Program-made: the position numbers and the translations under genes | NCBI RefSeq assembly: GCF_050908995.1 | Contig: NC_135124.1 | Span: 9,734,001-9,798,000 of the forward strand | DNA: 64,000 nucleotides | Direction: 5' to 3' | DNA from: Andrena cerasifolii | Lineage: Eukaryota > Arthropoda > Insecta > Hymenoptera > Andrenidae | Shown: piece after piece, positions 24,601 through 38,823 of the stretch | How the letters are laid out: every line of letters starts with the position of its first letter | Numbering within the stretch: position 1 is the first letter of the stretch | The notes under the pieces: generated by a model | The model's input: the letters and a program-made list of their open reading frames with translations, nothing else | Told to the model about the DNA's origin: nothing | Databases searched by the model: none

Positions 24601-27600
24601 TTTCCGCCGTTATTAGCCAGTTAAGAAGCTCGGCGACTTCGTAAACAAGATAAAAATCGCGAAACGATCGTGTTCGAGCAAGATTTCCGGGGCGATCGCC
24701 GCGGTACAGACAGGAAAATGGGAAAAATAGCTTGTGGGACGATGACGAAAAAGGACATCGACGGTGGGGCCGCTATATTTTCGGGGATGAGCACGCGAGC
24801 CGGGCCACTTACCCCCGCCAATGATATTCTTCCCCGGAATCCCGACGACGATTTCACAAATTTATTTCAACGTCCCCCGGTGTTATCAAGCGGTTAGGAG
24901 ACTGGAACTACTTGGTAAACAAGATAAAGACGCAAGAAGCTACGGTTAAGCGCGATCCTAGTGCTGGATAAAGTGGAGAGCGTTTGATCGATTGCCCAGG
25001 GAATGAGAGTGCAGATGTCAAGAAGTGTCTACCATCCTTCGGGAGAAAAGCTGAACAGTGCTTTAATAAAAGAGTACCTACTGGGTTACGAAGCGAAATT
25101 CCTTCGCGAAACAAGCAGAAGAGTTGCGGCGATGCAGTTCGCCCGGCAGAACGCGTGCATTTTTTAGGAAAAGACGGGGTTTAAATGCCGGTAACACAGG
25201 CACTAATGTGCGCAGCAGACTGTGCATTGGTGTAATAAATCTTGCCGCGGACCTTTATCGTGTTTGATAAAACGCGTGTACGTTCAGCTTTCTCTTTTAA
25301 CCTCCAGAGCCCATCAGCTCGAAAGTAATTTCACGCTGTTGCGCATATTTCTTAGGCTAGAAACGCGTGCATGAAATATAGCGAGATATTTAACTTCGAT
25401 CACAGTACTTGTAGGGGCTGTGAATTCAGTAGAAGAAACCGTTACAGAGAACGCGAAGAAAATCACTCAACTTATTCAAACTTTTCACCATTCTTGCGAG
25501 TCCTGTGCGTTCTTCAATCATTCTACCACTTCCTGAGACGCTGACGAATAAAGTTTAATGAATACAAACTGTTTTAAAGGTTTTTTTGGAGACTCTAAGT
25601 AGTACATACTTAAATATCCCCGACATTACGTTTCTTTCTTATGTCTGCCCCATTGAATTCAATTCTGCACCTTCGGTCATTAAAATCAGTGCAGTAGCAA
25701 TCAGAGAATGTTTCCGATATATAATATAAAAGAAAGCTCCATTTTCCCCGTGAAAATAGGAAACAGGGCAGATTCTTCAAAACCATCAACTGCTTTTACT
25801 GACGTTAAAACATTGGAAAGCCGTCTGACCTAAAACAAAGACACGCCATCGATCGAATCCATGATTTTTCGGCCACAAGTTTTCGGCGGAATCCACGGAA
25901 GCCACACCACACCGTTAACCAGCTATCAATTTCGCGGTGACTTCGATTCTCTTTCTCGCCCCGGGTATCCAACTTTTCCATTATCCGGTACGCGCGTGGC
26001 TGAAGCGAGGAACTAGGCACGGCGAAAAAACGCGGATATTTTACTGGTGAAACGAAGCAGGCGCGCCTGAATCCACGAAATAAGAAAGTTGGGTGGTCGC
26101 GTGGACGGCGAAGCGGAGGACGAACAGCAGGGAACGAACGAAAGGGCTTGCAAAGGCACGGCGAGGAAGCAGTCCCAGAACGGGAAGAAGAAACGACATC
26201 GCGCGAAACTTTTCTGGGAGCAATGAAGGCTCGAGAGCAGCATCGTAAATCGGCCCTATAAATTCGAAAGTTCGGCGCGCCCTCTGAAAACCATCGAAAT
26301 CGGCGTTCCGGAGACGCGATCCGTGGAGAATCGCCCTTCAAGTGGCTCAGAAGGAAACACGGCTTGCGGAAGGCTCGTCGGCTGGCTAGAGAAGCAAGGA
26401 ATCAATATAAGAGTCGACAAGCCCTTCGTAACCAAGTATTTACGGCGGGTAAATACTAAGGGTTGCCCTCGCGAACCTCCGCCGTTCTTTCATTTCTACG
26501 CTCGCCGGCCCGACAGAGGATGGAGACGCTTTCAAATGCAAATCCATCGAGATACCGCTAACCCCCGCCCCGCGGGCCCCGGTTCCTTAACGGGGAATAG
26601 AAAAAAAATATAGCCGGATGCCCTGGTCGGCACCGTCTTGGTCGGCGATCCCAGACGGGAAGTCTAATGAAAGGGAGCCAGAAAAAATCCTGGGGCCATC
26701 GCGTGGCCAAAAATTTCTGAACGACGGGTTAAACGCGCCCTACCAGCCAGACGTGGCTAATTCAATTACACCGGTTACCCTTCCGTCGCGAGTGTCCCTG
26801 CAAATTTAAATGAGCACTTGCACGCGCGGGAAAGGGACAGTTCATGCATGATGTACACGCGTGCATCTGTATTCTGCATTTCGCGAGGCCGGGAGACTGA
26901 TGGTCAAGCCAGTAGCTTTGTCCAGCATGGGGACAGACTTCTTTTTGTACCTGGGGGGCTGATATGTTCGTTGAACCTTTCAGTGCAACTCGAATGCATG
27001 ATTGCTGCACAGTGATTGCTTTCTTCTGACTCGATTTAAAGGGTGACGTTTAAATGCGCATTTAGTGTGTCTTACTGCATACTGGGCGGTTCTACTTGTG
27101 TCGTTTAAATTGCAGGGAAGAGGCTGTGAAGAGGTTCGAGAGATGAAGTTTTTTCCTGATTTGTTAACCATTATTCTTCCCATTATTACTACGGTGGAAA
27201 CCTGACAGTGGAATTCTACTCGTCATTTAAAAATAGTTTCTTTGCAGAAGTGAAGACTGGTGAGACTAGATTCTCAGACCACAAAAGTTGATACTATCCC
27301 TTGACTTTTAACACGTCAGCCTATAAAATCTTCTTTCTATGTCCTATATACTACCTGCAGTTAACATTCATTCTTATTTAATAATGTTATCTAGAATTAT
27401 ATCGAATACAGGAGAAATAATTTCTCTAAAATCGGCGAGCCCATTTCCAGCCGATTGTTCGAATCACGAAGGCCCTTTCGCCGTCGTAATAAACCTGAAA
27501 AACGAGCAGCACAGTCCGCCTCCGTAAATTTACTTAGCACTGTCGCATCGAGAGTGTCACACGAGATTGCGTTTATCCACGTTTCGTAAATAATTACTCG

Positions 27601-28200
27601 GCCTGATAAATGACCCTTACGAGCCGCGCTGAAAATCGTCAGGTTAATAATGGGGGACACAGGGCCGCCGATGACAGGACGCAAATTCGTCATTCCGCTG
27701 GCGAATTAATCTTTCCCCGCCCCACGACGGTAACGCGGCGAATTTCCCTGTATTTTTATTTCCGCCGACTGCGTCGCGTCCCTTATTCGTTCCAATACGC
27801 CAGACATAATACGCAACCGGGCATTGTTATTCCCTTTCCCTCCTGCCGCGCCACATCCTTCTACAGGGTGGATCTCTAGAAATTAACACCTTAAACAATC
27901 TTAGAAAATTCTCTTGACGAAGAATCCTTGTACTTTTCAAGATTCCACATTCGCCCTGACACCCTTCTCAAATGGAACATACAATCGGACGAATGAGAAA
28001 TGCATTTAGAAGCAATCTAACCGGCCGATCATTCGTAAATGTAAAAGATGCAACTTGAAGGGGTTGGAAGTCTCAAAATCGTATTGCAAAAAAAGTCTAC
28101 GTCTTTGAAATGTTAAAAAGTGAAATATTCAACTGTTGCATGCTCCTAGATCAGGATGCACTTGCCCTGCTGATCTTGCTCTTGCGACCATGAATAAAGA
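21617..28200. other. Gene-less stretch
   Basis: The longest frame is 178 codons on the minus strand (25805-26341), rich in Arg, Ser and Phe with no motif. ACAGGGTG occurs at 27863. No RNA gene or element with clear ends was found. Confidence 0.5.
26435..26457. other. Perfect 9-bp stem hairpin
   Basis: AGTATTTAC, loop GGCGG, GTAAATACT. Imperfect pairing extends it by several bases on both sides (AACC...GGTT). No known RNA family was recognised. Confidence 0.4.
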
Positions 28201-31200
28201 AGTTATTTAGGGCGCTGTTTGCTGTTGATTCACCCTGTATATAAGTTAACGGTACATATGCTCGTATATATGCTCGTGCTCGTGATATGCCGGTGTGTCA
28301 GGGTGGCCGTGGAATAAGCTGGATATTATGGGCCAGGGGGCTGCGACAGACAGAAATACCAGAGCACGTATAATGACGAGCCACGCGGCACTCGAGGTGC
28401 GTTTAAAGTGTTCTCAAAGCGGGCCATCGGCGTGGACCGATCGATTGCGAGTAATTTCCAGCTCTGTTTTCCTTCGTACACTAATACTACGAATATTGAC
28501 CAGCAGCATAGAATCGTTCCTCCCCTGATGGAAAATTTTAATCAACGCGTCCCTAACTTTAATTACACCGCCTTTTAGGACGCCCTCTACAGATGGGACC
28601 ACGTCGTGCTGCCTTAATCTCATCATTATTTTAAAGAAAAAAAAATGCCAGGCTCCATATTATTTATATATTTCGTATATATTGCTTCGTGCCCACATAT
28701 AATTTGAATACTTCTCTCCTCGATACAATTAAACGCCCCTTAGCAAGAAGAAAGTAGATACAGTGGAGGGATGGTAAGCGTACGAGGCCGAAAACGAAGG
28801 AAATCAGTGCCAGGTTGGCTCTGAATACAGGGTGGTGCAGGTAAATCGATTTCCAGGCAGTTTACCACGCCGAGGAATATTTATGCGTGCGTCAAAAGTG
28901 TTTAGGTTGCAATCGGATGCTCTTAACAGCTGACTGCACGAGGACGAAGAGGCGTCGGTATCGAGTCGTTATACCCCGATTCCTGATTTTATTCAGCCCC
29001 TCCTACGAAACTCGCTTTTCGCCAACCGGTGATTTCGCTTCCTTACCGCCACCCCTCCGCCCCCGCCACCAGCACTTCTCAAATGAGTTTGCCATCCAGC
29101 GTGTTCGGGCCGAGGCATCGTCGGGATTTGAATAATCCGTTTCCCTCGGCCTTAAGTGTTTTTCAAGATTAGACGGATATCGCCTTATAGGCAGCTTCAA
29201 GAGTCACAGAGTAATTTATCTTCGTTCCGAGTGTCGCGTGTGCAGCTGGAAACGCCGAGTCCCCCACGAAAGACTCTGTTAATGATTGTCTCCTTCGCGC
29301 CGCACGCTCTCCATCATTCCCGATCCAGCGGAGCCGTGCTTCCCTCTGTATTCCGATAGACATTTAAGTTCGCATCGTTTCGTAATTCCGGATCGGGTCC
29401 ACCCTATTCTTCTATCACTTCGATCTGAAGAATAACGCTAAATTTCGGCCGGCATTACCCCGGCGTTTAAAGCTCCCAATAAAACGCCTTTCGCGTTCCA
29501 ACGAAGGTTTACGAGCGACAGCGCCGCCATAGATCAGTCAAGGGGCGATCATGTCGTAAAGCCGGCAGAGTGTCAACTTTGGAAGTCCATTTCGCGTCTA
29601 AACGAACCGTGTCGGTGCACCAGGGTCCGCCCAATTCGCCCCGCTCAACACTACGCCCCCGCTGATCCTCCTTTTCAATAAACCTTCCCTCATCCGCGAA
29701 CGGCGCGACACAGTGGCTGGTGCAATCACCTAAAGCCCGATTAACCCCTCCAGACGGTGGGCGCGGTGATCCTTGGATCGTTGTTCCTTAGACGGTTTCG
29801 CAGCCGGCGCGGCTGGGGCTCGCGATTGTTTCCCTCGATTTTTCCTCGAATCTCGTTCCTCGCTTGTTCCCTCGAAGCCGCAGGTTCGCCGAGCTTCGGC
29901 AGCGTCTCGAAAGGATTCGCTTTAAACAGAAGGATTTACCTTGCAGACGGGATCGATGGGAACCGACACGACGCCCGCATCCTCATCAATTCCCTCTCTC
30001 TGTTTCTTTCGGCCGAGCCGATGCCGTCCCCCCTCTTTTTCCTCTCTTCCACCGACTGCTTTCCTCCCCTGGCTCTTTATTTATCGCTGGAACGACGCTA
30101 TCTGCCCCTCACCTCTGGCGCAAATGGCAGACAGCCACGGTATCGATACTCCCTGATCGAGAAACCTATGCGTCGTTCCTCTTCGTAATTCGGTGGACGC
30201 CGCCGCAGGATGTACGCTTTCCGCGTGCTTCTTCCATGAAATGGACCTGCTCCGCTACGTCACCCGATCGATGGTACTGCCGAGCGTTATTCCCCAGACT
30301 TCCAGAACACTTGATGATTCAGTTGCAAGCATGCATTTTCAGATCGTAGTTGCTTTGAATTTCACTGCTTTCTGCGTAAAGTGACGTTAACCTGGAGTTT
30401 ATAAAGTATCCCCATTACGAAGATGAATGAGAAGGAGAAGAATCCCTTTTTTTTAATAGCAGTCATCCAATTCCGCCATCCGAAATTCATTATTCTCAGC
30501 GTTCGAATGCATTACAATCTCGCAACGGGACTGACTTCGTTTCAGCGCAAATAGAAGGCTGTTGCGATCGGAAATTAATTGGTGGCTGATCATAGGCTCA
30601 ATATTCATAGCCCTGTGAATTGTTTTAAGTTCCGCTGCCCAGCTCGTGCCACTGATAGGTCTGCTCGCAGGGCGAAAACAGTGAAAGGGTTGTGATTTAT
30701 GGGTGGGAACACGAGGACGCGTTCCATAGTTGGCAGGCGACGCCTATTCTTCCTGGTTTTGACGCGTCTCGATGGAAAACTTGATGGGAACCAGGATGGA
30801 CGAGAAGTTATAATTCAATTCGGGATAGGACTGAAAAGGACGCGTCATCGATGCCGCGGCACTAGCAGAGAGATCCCAGTTTAGATCTTATTCCCTTCCT
30901 GGATCGATAGCCCCTGAACGCTGACATCGCATGCATTTAGATGAAAGAAGCACGATTGTCTGCCGTGAAGAGAACGGTCCACGGCCGCCATTTCTGGCGT
31001 GGCATATTGTCGAGGATTTATATCCTCTCGTAGGACCGCTGGGTAGCTGTAACTTCTTCCAGGGAAATGGCGCTGGGGCTACTTCAGATAAGAATGCCTC
31101 TTATCAAGCCGGGCGAATTTCGCGTGGTTATTGCGGAAACAATGAGTCGGCGGTAATGTACGAAGGAAATTAAGACAATCTTACCGAACACCGTTCTGTG

Positions 31201-34013
31201 CCCAGATTTCCCCCACAAATAAAGCAGATAATGAAAAATCCTGTGTCAACATTCCCTCGACGAATCTCCAGCAATTCAAATACGTAGACTCCTCAACTGC
31301 GAATCTTTTTAGCTACCGTACGACTGTACGTCGTGCGGGAACGTCGTACACCGAGCAATCGCGATTGTACTCGAAATCTACCGAGTCGCGGTGTCTTGGA
31401 AGGTGCTCAACGCTAGAATTTGTCTGATGAATTTCATCGAGGCACGAAATTGCTGGCCGGCGAATTGATTGGCGGCCGACATGAACAGGGACGGGAAGGG
31501 GACCTGGTGTAACGCTTCGATATCGATTACATCGTCTGTAATCGAAGTTTTATGGAAGTCAACAATGTCGCGTGTTCAAAGATCGTATCTGAAGCTGCCA
31601 GGAGCACGGACGGGTAGTCGGTGCAACACAAACTATCTCTGGGAATCGAGCCATACCGCGTCGACGGCCAAGTTTACAGACGAAACTACGTCTTGCGCGG
31701 TGTTTACGAGTATCGATAGCCGGGAATACTCGGCGCACGATGCTGCAAAGTGATTCGCCGGGGCTAGGGCGAAGTACTGTTTCTCCTCCGATCGAGCAAC
31801 AAAGCTTTCCTAATGAAATTCTCAGCTGCAGACCCGCGAAAGCCTCTCTCCATGATACGTTCGATCCCCTGTCATTCAAAGCTGCGCGGGAATATTAGCC
31901 AATATTTCAATTAATCTGCCCGGCGTGGCATTGTGTCCCGATGGAAAAATAATTAGCCTCCCCCTGCCCCCACGGTTTGTTGAAACCAGGAGATTTTTCG
32001 GGGCTTCGTCGAATCTTGTTTCACTGATCATCGGCACGGAATGATCGAATAACTCGTCATCCACCACCGAAACATTTCGCCCATCACTGGCGCTTTCGTT
32101 TCTACCGTTCCCTCTGGCTCTATTCAGCACACGTGACGTGGTCTGCGCAGGATGCACGGTCTACTGTCCGTCGACTACTCGATTAATAGTGAATGAAGGT
32201 TAAATTAAATCGGCTATTAATAGCTCAGGCTCTGAAGCAATTAATTCCTTGTTGCTAGAACGAAGCGGTTCTAATGGCCGGTGAAGCCGAATTTATGACC
32301 GTGGCAGTGTTCGGCGGTGACGTAACAGATTCGTCGCGGTGTAATTAACGAAATTATAGCTCGATTCTATTCGATTAAAGGCGAACTTGTCCCCATTAGT
32401 GTCCATGGAATTCCGCGAAAGAAGAGTGTGTGGGACGATGGGATTAAACATCATTTTTTAATCTAACTAGTGGCGGAATAAATGAAACATGAGATCCTAT
32501 CGGCTGACGGATGGATATCCGAACGAATTTGCATTTCCAGTGATGTAGAACTTCAATTTACATCGGACTTGTGAAAGTAGATCTATGGTTTTTTGACAGA
32601 AGCAGGAGGATTTCGTTTAATTGAAAAAGCATGTGCGATTAAGAAATCTTGGTAGTAACGCGTATCATCTACAGCGGTGTAAAGTGATTTACTAACTGAA
32701 AGCGAGGGAGGCACCGTTTCTTAGCCGAAGAAGGGTGGGTTTTGCAATTAAGTTCCGAGCTACCGGCTGGCAGAGCCTGAAATAAAAACCTCCCTTTAGC
32801 GTATACATATTTATGAGCTAAAACCGAGGCCTGGCTTAGGTCTTAATTGAAAAACTGGATCTAATTGTGAGTAATGGTTACGCCGACCCGGCTTTATTTA
32901 GGCTGGCTCATTCTTCGCGAAATATTTAAGCAAGCTCTTGGTCATACGATCGACCGGAGAAAATGGGAACGTATTATAATATCTGAATGAAGAGAAATGG
33001 CAATTTAAGCATTCCATTGATAAAGCACCAGCGACCCGAATGGAGTAGATAAAACTTTAACCAGTCCGCTTCTGGCTTTACGAAAATTATTAATGGAAGC
33101 TTCATTCGTCAAGACACTCCTTAAAATGGTCTGAACTAGATTAGACAGAGTGTTCTACGAACGGTGAAGTAAACACACCGAGATGAAGTATATCTTGTGG
33201 AATCAAGGATACATCAGGAGGCCCAGGAGTTAAAGGAAATTATTGCACCGTGAACTTGCAATTAGGAAGGATCCCGGTATAAATTTCCAGGCAAGAACTG
33301 AAACTCCCACAACGTAGTTGCTTCAACTAGACCGCATCGCGTTGCAGGATTAAACGCCCTACCGAATGAGATAATTAAGCATCTGATTTTTACTGGGTTA
33401 ACTGCTCGAGCCACTTCATAACTATAAATAAAATAAGCGAAACCATGTGAAACGAGGTGGATGGCGTAACACGCGGGGATGTCGCGAAATGCGAGAACCA
33501 ACGAAAATATTCGAAAGCTTTAGAAAGCGTGTGCGGAAACTCTACGTAAGGTCGCTCGCAGTGGATCCGCCCAAGAAACAACTGCCATAAACAAAACGGT
33601 TTCAGCCGGGATGGCTTGCATCGGATCCATTAAGAGCGCAACTTCTTCCTATTCCAAGTTTTCAGCTGTAAATCGTATCCTCGAATGGCTCCTTCCACGG
33701 AGGTCCTATTATGCCCGTCGTGGCGAATAACGTCGTGTCGATTGGTCGACTCGAGAACCGATAGCGGCCACGCTAATTATCAATTAATAATTTAATAGAC
33801 GTGGCCGGCCCGCCGCGTTCTGATCGACCTGTGACAGACAACGAGGCAAGATTCAACAAAAATTTACCGAACGGTTCCTATCGGCGAAAAGGCTGAAGCA
33901 CTCCGCTGAAAAGAGGAGAGGCCTCCTCGTCCAAAGTCCGCCTATAAAATTTATCGAATTCAAGGAGGATGCTCGCAAGATCGGCCGCTCCTTAACAGGC
34001 GAGCTGGCTTCGA
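28201..34013. other. Gene-less stretch
   Basis: ACAGGGTG occurs inverted at 28231 and direct at 28827. Two overlapping frames of 143 and 161 codons at 29757-30349 lie in a C-rich, pyrimidine-rich stretch and look compositional. A short inverted repeat GGCCACG/CGTGGCC is at about 33767-33803. No exon was supported. Confidence 0.5.
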
Positions 34014-34036
34014 GGGGGGTGGGGTGGGGTGGGGGG
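34014..34036 (+). other. Strong G-quadruplex motif with single-base loops
   Basis: Four G-runs of 6, 4, 4 and 6 are separated by single T loops. Four long runs with one-base loops form the most stable class of parallel G-quadruplex known. It lies in gene-less DNA next to a purine-rich tract (34065-34130). Confidence 0.75.
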
Positions 34037-37000
34037 CGGTCATAGATAGGAAAACTTTTCCTCGATGGGAATAAAGGCAGCGGGAGAAAGAGAGCAAGGG
34101 AGCAATAGAGGAAGAGAGCAAGATAGCATAAGGCGAAGTTAAGGGTGGCGGGATCTCCACGGTCGGAGGGATCGTAGATCGTCCATTGTTACGGAGCGGC
34201 GTTTCAATACCCAGGTGAACCCTTGATCCCCATGATAACGTCGGTGTGGCCCCCTCCACACACCCCTCCGTTGCCAAAGCCCCTCAGACGCCGGTGTTCA
34301 TAGAGTAAAACGCGTCTATGGAGTTTCCCAGCGACGTTCCAGCCTCAACTTCACCATTCTCTTTCATCCCCCGCGGTCGGCCCACGCACAGCTCTCCAGT
34401 TATCTTTCGTTTATGAATTGGTGTACTTTCTCGCGCGTGGGGACATGTTTTCCCCGTAAATTCCCAAGTTTCCAGCGCAAGCAGGCCTGCTGGCAAGCAA
34501 GATGGCAGACTTATACGGCGAACACGGCCCTGCGCGATCCACCCCCGCCACACGTGCGTTCGTAAATTCGAAGCTACCAGGCTTGGCCCCCGCGTAATAC
34601 GCCGAGCTGTTTGATGGCGCCCATTCGAGGCCGCGGAACGACCAGCCTCGCGATGGAAACGCCAACCAAAGCCCGTGTCGTAAAGGATCGAGACGGGTAA
34701 TTTAATAAGTGCGCCGTACCCGATGGATGGTCCAAGTTTATCAGATGCCATTAGACGGTGGACATAAAGCTCTGTTGTTCCGAGCGATACGCGCGCACCG
34801 AAAGCTTGCCTTCCAGGTTTTAACCCACGTCTGTCTGCTTTTATATCGAATAGAGGTATATTGAAATCGCAGCATTCGTGCTTTAATCCAGGGGACGGTT
34901 GAACATCGATCATCGATCGGTCTGCTTATGTTTCAGGTCGTTATCGAACTACCCTAGGGACGTCGATAACGACCGAACGAAGCGGAACGGTCGTGAAAAT
35001 TCGAGCAACGTTTTGTTATTCGCGGGCACCCGTATTCCCGCGCACACGCGCCCGCGAACGTGCGAAGAGGAACGCGGGGTGTCGGCGGGCGTAATTTTTT
35101 CTCCGGTCCATTGCATCCCCAAATTGATCGTTGGATCCGCGACAAATTGCGCGTAGCGTCTAGCGCGACACCGATACCCGTAACAACCTTTTTGAAACTC
35201 CACCAATTTCACGGTGTATGACAACCGGCCCCCTTCCCTCACCCGTAACTTTTATGGGACAGTTACGCGACACTTTTCAGGAAAGTCGTAAAGCTGCGAA
35301 GGTAATGCGTTTCCTGCCAGGTAGCGTCTCTGTTAGCCGAGGTCGAGGCGGGGGAGACGCAGGGGCTGGCTGAATAATATTTTCACCTTTTATTTTGCGA
35401 GACGTATAAACGTCAGGGATATATGAGGCGGTGGCATCGTAGCATGGCGCGTCAGATGATATTGTAGCAGCTACGTTAAATTATTTCTCATCGCGGGATT
35501 TATGCCGTGTTGCGCTCGCGTAGCAGACGCTCCTGAACTCCGCGCCCGGCAAGAAAGACCCGCGAAAGACGCTTTCTGTACGACTCGTGTCCCTATTAAA
35601 GCGAGCGGATGACGTTGCAACGAACAGTTCCCTTCCTGCCGTCGAGGATCAGGGTCAAACTTCACTAACAACAGCTCGAAGAATTCGCTGGAAATGTACG
35701 AGCACTGTTCGGAGGCGTAAATTGAAATGTAAGGCAGGTTCGGGGACGAGAAATGCCTGCGGACCGAAGTAGATTAACCCCTTAAGCCAGACGCGAGTGG
35801 AACTCACAATCCACTCTTATCTCGTCAAAAAAATTAGCGTGGTCGCTTGGCGGAGGTCGCGCGAGGCAGGAATATCAGAGCACGTTTCGGTAATTCTTAA
35901 AAATCCCGAACGAATACCAAGGCTGAAAGGGGGATGCAGGTCTCATCTCGCATCTGAGAGGAGAGCGTCGGGCATGTCTGCAGAGAAAAGAGCACGAGCT
36001 TTTCACTTAAAAAGTTTCCCTTAAGCAGGGTCTGGGGACGGGCGGACGGAAGGGGCCTCCTCAGAATTAGATTCTACATGAGACACCGTTTTCCTGCGGG
36101 AGGAAGAGACTTGCCAGAGAGTGAAATAGTGTTATCGAAGGTGAAGGCAGAGGTGTTTCTGAGGGATTTGGACGTACAAATAATGGCGCTCCGCTCGGAC
36201 ACACGCGTGGACCCATCGGATAAACCGGCTCCCACACAGGCGAATGCAAACAGCAATACGTGGGGAACGCACCTACATAGAACCCGAATGGACTGCTGCT
36301 GGCGCATACAGGGTGGGCCGCCGTGAATTGGAGCCTGAAGCAATCGTTTCGTTACACTAGCTCTCTATGGGAACCTTTTCAGTCAAAGAGAAAAAAGATT
36401 TGCTGTCGACTAAACCGCTGGCGTGGGCTCTTTGTCGAAGCACAAAGCGTGCGATAGATTTATACAGTTCAGAAATATTTCACGATTTAACTGAAGCATT
36501 CAGAGTGCTCACTAATCCAGAATTACTTTCAGTTTCTTTATGTACATGTCACCAAAATGATCTTGCAACTGTCTGCAAGTAATTATTACGTGATCATAGT
36601 TGCAACATAGATAACAGGATAATCGAGGCTGCTATGGAGCTACCCTTGCTAGTCTATTTCTACCTATTTTGCGGTGATGTCGGAAATACATTGCGTGCAT
36701 CTCAAAAGGGTCAGACAGAAAGGCAAGCTGAGAAAGTTTCAGGTAGAAGGGAAGTAGTACAGTCACTGGCCAGACACGACACTTTGGCCACAGCAATTTT
36801 TCTGTAAATACCTTCTCGCAGGGTCAAGAACAAAGGGTCACTATAAAAGGCCAATTTACAGTGACTCACTCCGTATACAAGCACGCGAATATGCACGCCG
36901 ACGTTGTGGCTGCAGATGAATCCACGCAGAGAACGACTCAACATGCGCGCCCGCGCGCACTCGCAGGGAAATGCGGGCGAATATAGGCGGGCACGTTATG

Positions 37001-38647
37001 AGCTCTGTCAGGTAAACAGAAATGCATTCATAGAAAAATACGGATAAACCAATACACCGGCAGTGCATATAGGGTGACGGGGACAGGAAGAAGTTTTCGG
37101 GCATACGAACACGTACCCACAAATACAGTACGAGCAGCATATAATGACAGATAGTAGGTATTGTTCCGGATGCAAGTATCAGCCTCTTCACTCGATTATC
37201 ATTAACATGGACAGACGAAAATGTTCCCCGAGCTTCTGCGGCGAGGAACCCTGTAATTCCTTTATTTCGTCCGGTATAAAGGTGCGCAAACCAAGAAATG
37301 TGCAATGCGCTGGTTGTCTATAGACTCGAACACACGGGCGCCCGTGCCTGCACGAGCAAACAGAGGGTGTACAAAGAATCAAGGAAGCAGATATACCCCC
37401 AATACACGGGCGCACGCGGGCACACATGTGAACAGGCACACGCGAAGGGATAAACTGATGGCGAAAACCTCGAGGTAGCTGTTAAGCTCCTGATCTCCTT
37501 TTCGCCGGACTAAGTGGATACACCTGCGCGAATGGGCTCGTTTCGGATACGGTGGACCTTTTAAGTTAAGCTCTACCTACAGTGGCCGGATTCATTGTGC
37601 CGGGGGTGGCGGGGGCGAGGGGTGAATAGGGGGGTGGGAAAAGGCGGTGCGGAAGGATACCGAAGGCGCGTTACACGGAAATCTACTATGTCGACAAAAA
37701 GCGCGGCGGTCTTTCTGCAGCGGAGATAGTTCAAAGAGACGGTCGTCGGGGGCTGGCTGAAATATTCAGCGACAAAACACTTTTACTGGAGTAGCGCTGA
37801 AACGCTCGAAATATCACCGGCGATTACTTCGTTTCTGGAAGTTGCCACCCCGCGAGAACTCGATTTTCTGTGCCACGGCGAGGGGAAGATTTTTGATTTC
37901 GCTCCTCGGCGGAGCAATGGTCTTTTACTGCGAGAGTAAGAGAAACGCTTGTCCACCACCGAACGTAGCTCATATTTCTTTAAACCCTTCTCTCTGTGAC
38001 CCAACCACTTCAGACGATTCTAATTCACTTCAAGATTTAATTGTACTGTGACAACTAGACAAAAACCATTTCCAAGACTTATCCATGATGTCACGACCAC
38101 GTGGCACGGAAAATAACACGTTCGTTGTGAAGCAAAGCGCATCCTGTTTAACCGTGACCGCGGGGGCCAACGCGATTTCTGCATGCAAGAGTTCGGCCAT
38201 AATGAAATTCCAGGCTCGTTAATTAAAGCGAACCGCAAATCAGTAACGCGATACAGGAAGTGTGCGCGTACCGAAACGCGGCGCTGGACATCGACACACC
38301 GTTTATTTCTCGACCGGATTTCATTGTAGCCTGTCGAGGACAGTTGTCGCGAGCGGATGAAGTTGATCGACGTGACAGACCGCGGCGGTTGGAGCGTATA
38401 TAAAGCGGACACACGCCCCGCCGTTTCTTGCTCAGCCCTCTGGAAAACTGCAGCCCATGGCTGGCCGCTGGGTTCGCGCTTGCAGGATGTATCACTGCCT
38501 TACGAAACACTGATCTCGAAAGGTTTGCTCGAGATGGGTGGATGTTATCTTGATACGGTGTGAGTACAGAACGTTCAAGTTTTTGTAGTAAAAGCTCAGT
38601 GTCTCGTAAACGCAGCGACCACACGTATACATGTTTCGTATATGGTT
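34037..38647. other. Gene-less stretch with a TATA-like site
   Basis: The minus-strand frame 34284-34913 (209 codons) has no recognisable domain. A perfect TATATAAAG lies at 38397-38405 with a TCAGC about 35 bases downstream, but the following ATG (38457) closes after 18 codons. ACAGGGTG occurs at 36308. No gene can be supported. Confidence 0.45.
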
Positions 38648-38779
38648 GACTAGCAGTGCAGGTCAATGCTTGGTCAAACGTGTGAATATAATGGGTGCTA
38701 CAGAGGTGACGTCTGAATGAGTTCCTTGGCTAGTAGTATAGGTCAATGATTGGTCAGCCATGTGAATATTTGGTACTAC
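38648..38779. repeat. Local tandem duplication, about 80-base period
   Basis: GACTAGCAGTGCAGGTCAAT at 38648 and GGCTAGTAGTATAGGTCAAT at 38728 begin two copies of about 52 bases, both including TTGGTCA and TGTGAATAT. Copies differ at several positions. They lie just left of the Helitron. Confidence 0.6.
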
Positions 38780-38823
38780 GAATTTCTTGAAAGTCTAGGC
38801 AGTGTTTTAACATGGAATTGTTA

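Noticed and set aside
25805..26341. 178-codon minus-strand frame
   Set aside because: Arg/Ser/Phe-rich without motif, and overlapped by other open frames on the same strand.
34284..34913. 209-codon open frame on the minus strand
   Set aside because: No domain, signal peptide or membrane segment. Its length is not far beyond the longest random frame expected in 64 kb at this GC content.
38397..38560. TATA box with a following ATG, as in a short first exon of a cuticle-type gene
   Set aside because: The ATG at 38457 closes after 18 codons, there is no signal peptide, and the TATA-to-initiator distance is slightly long.
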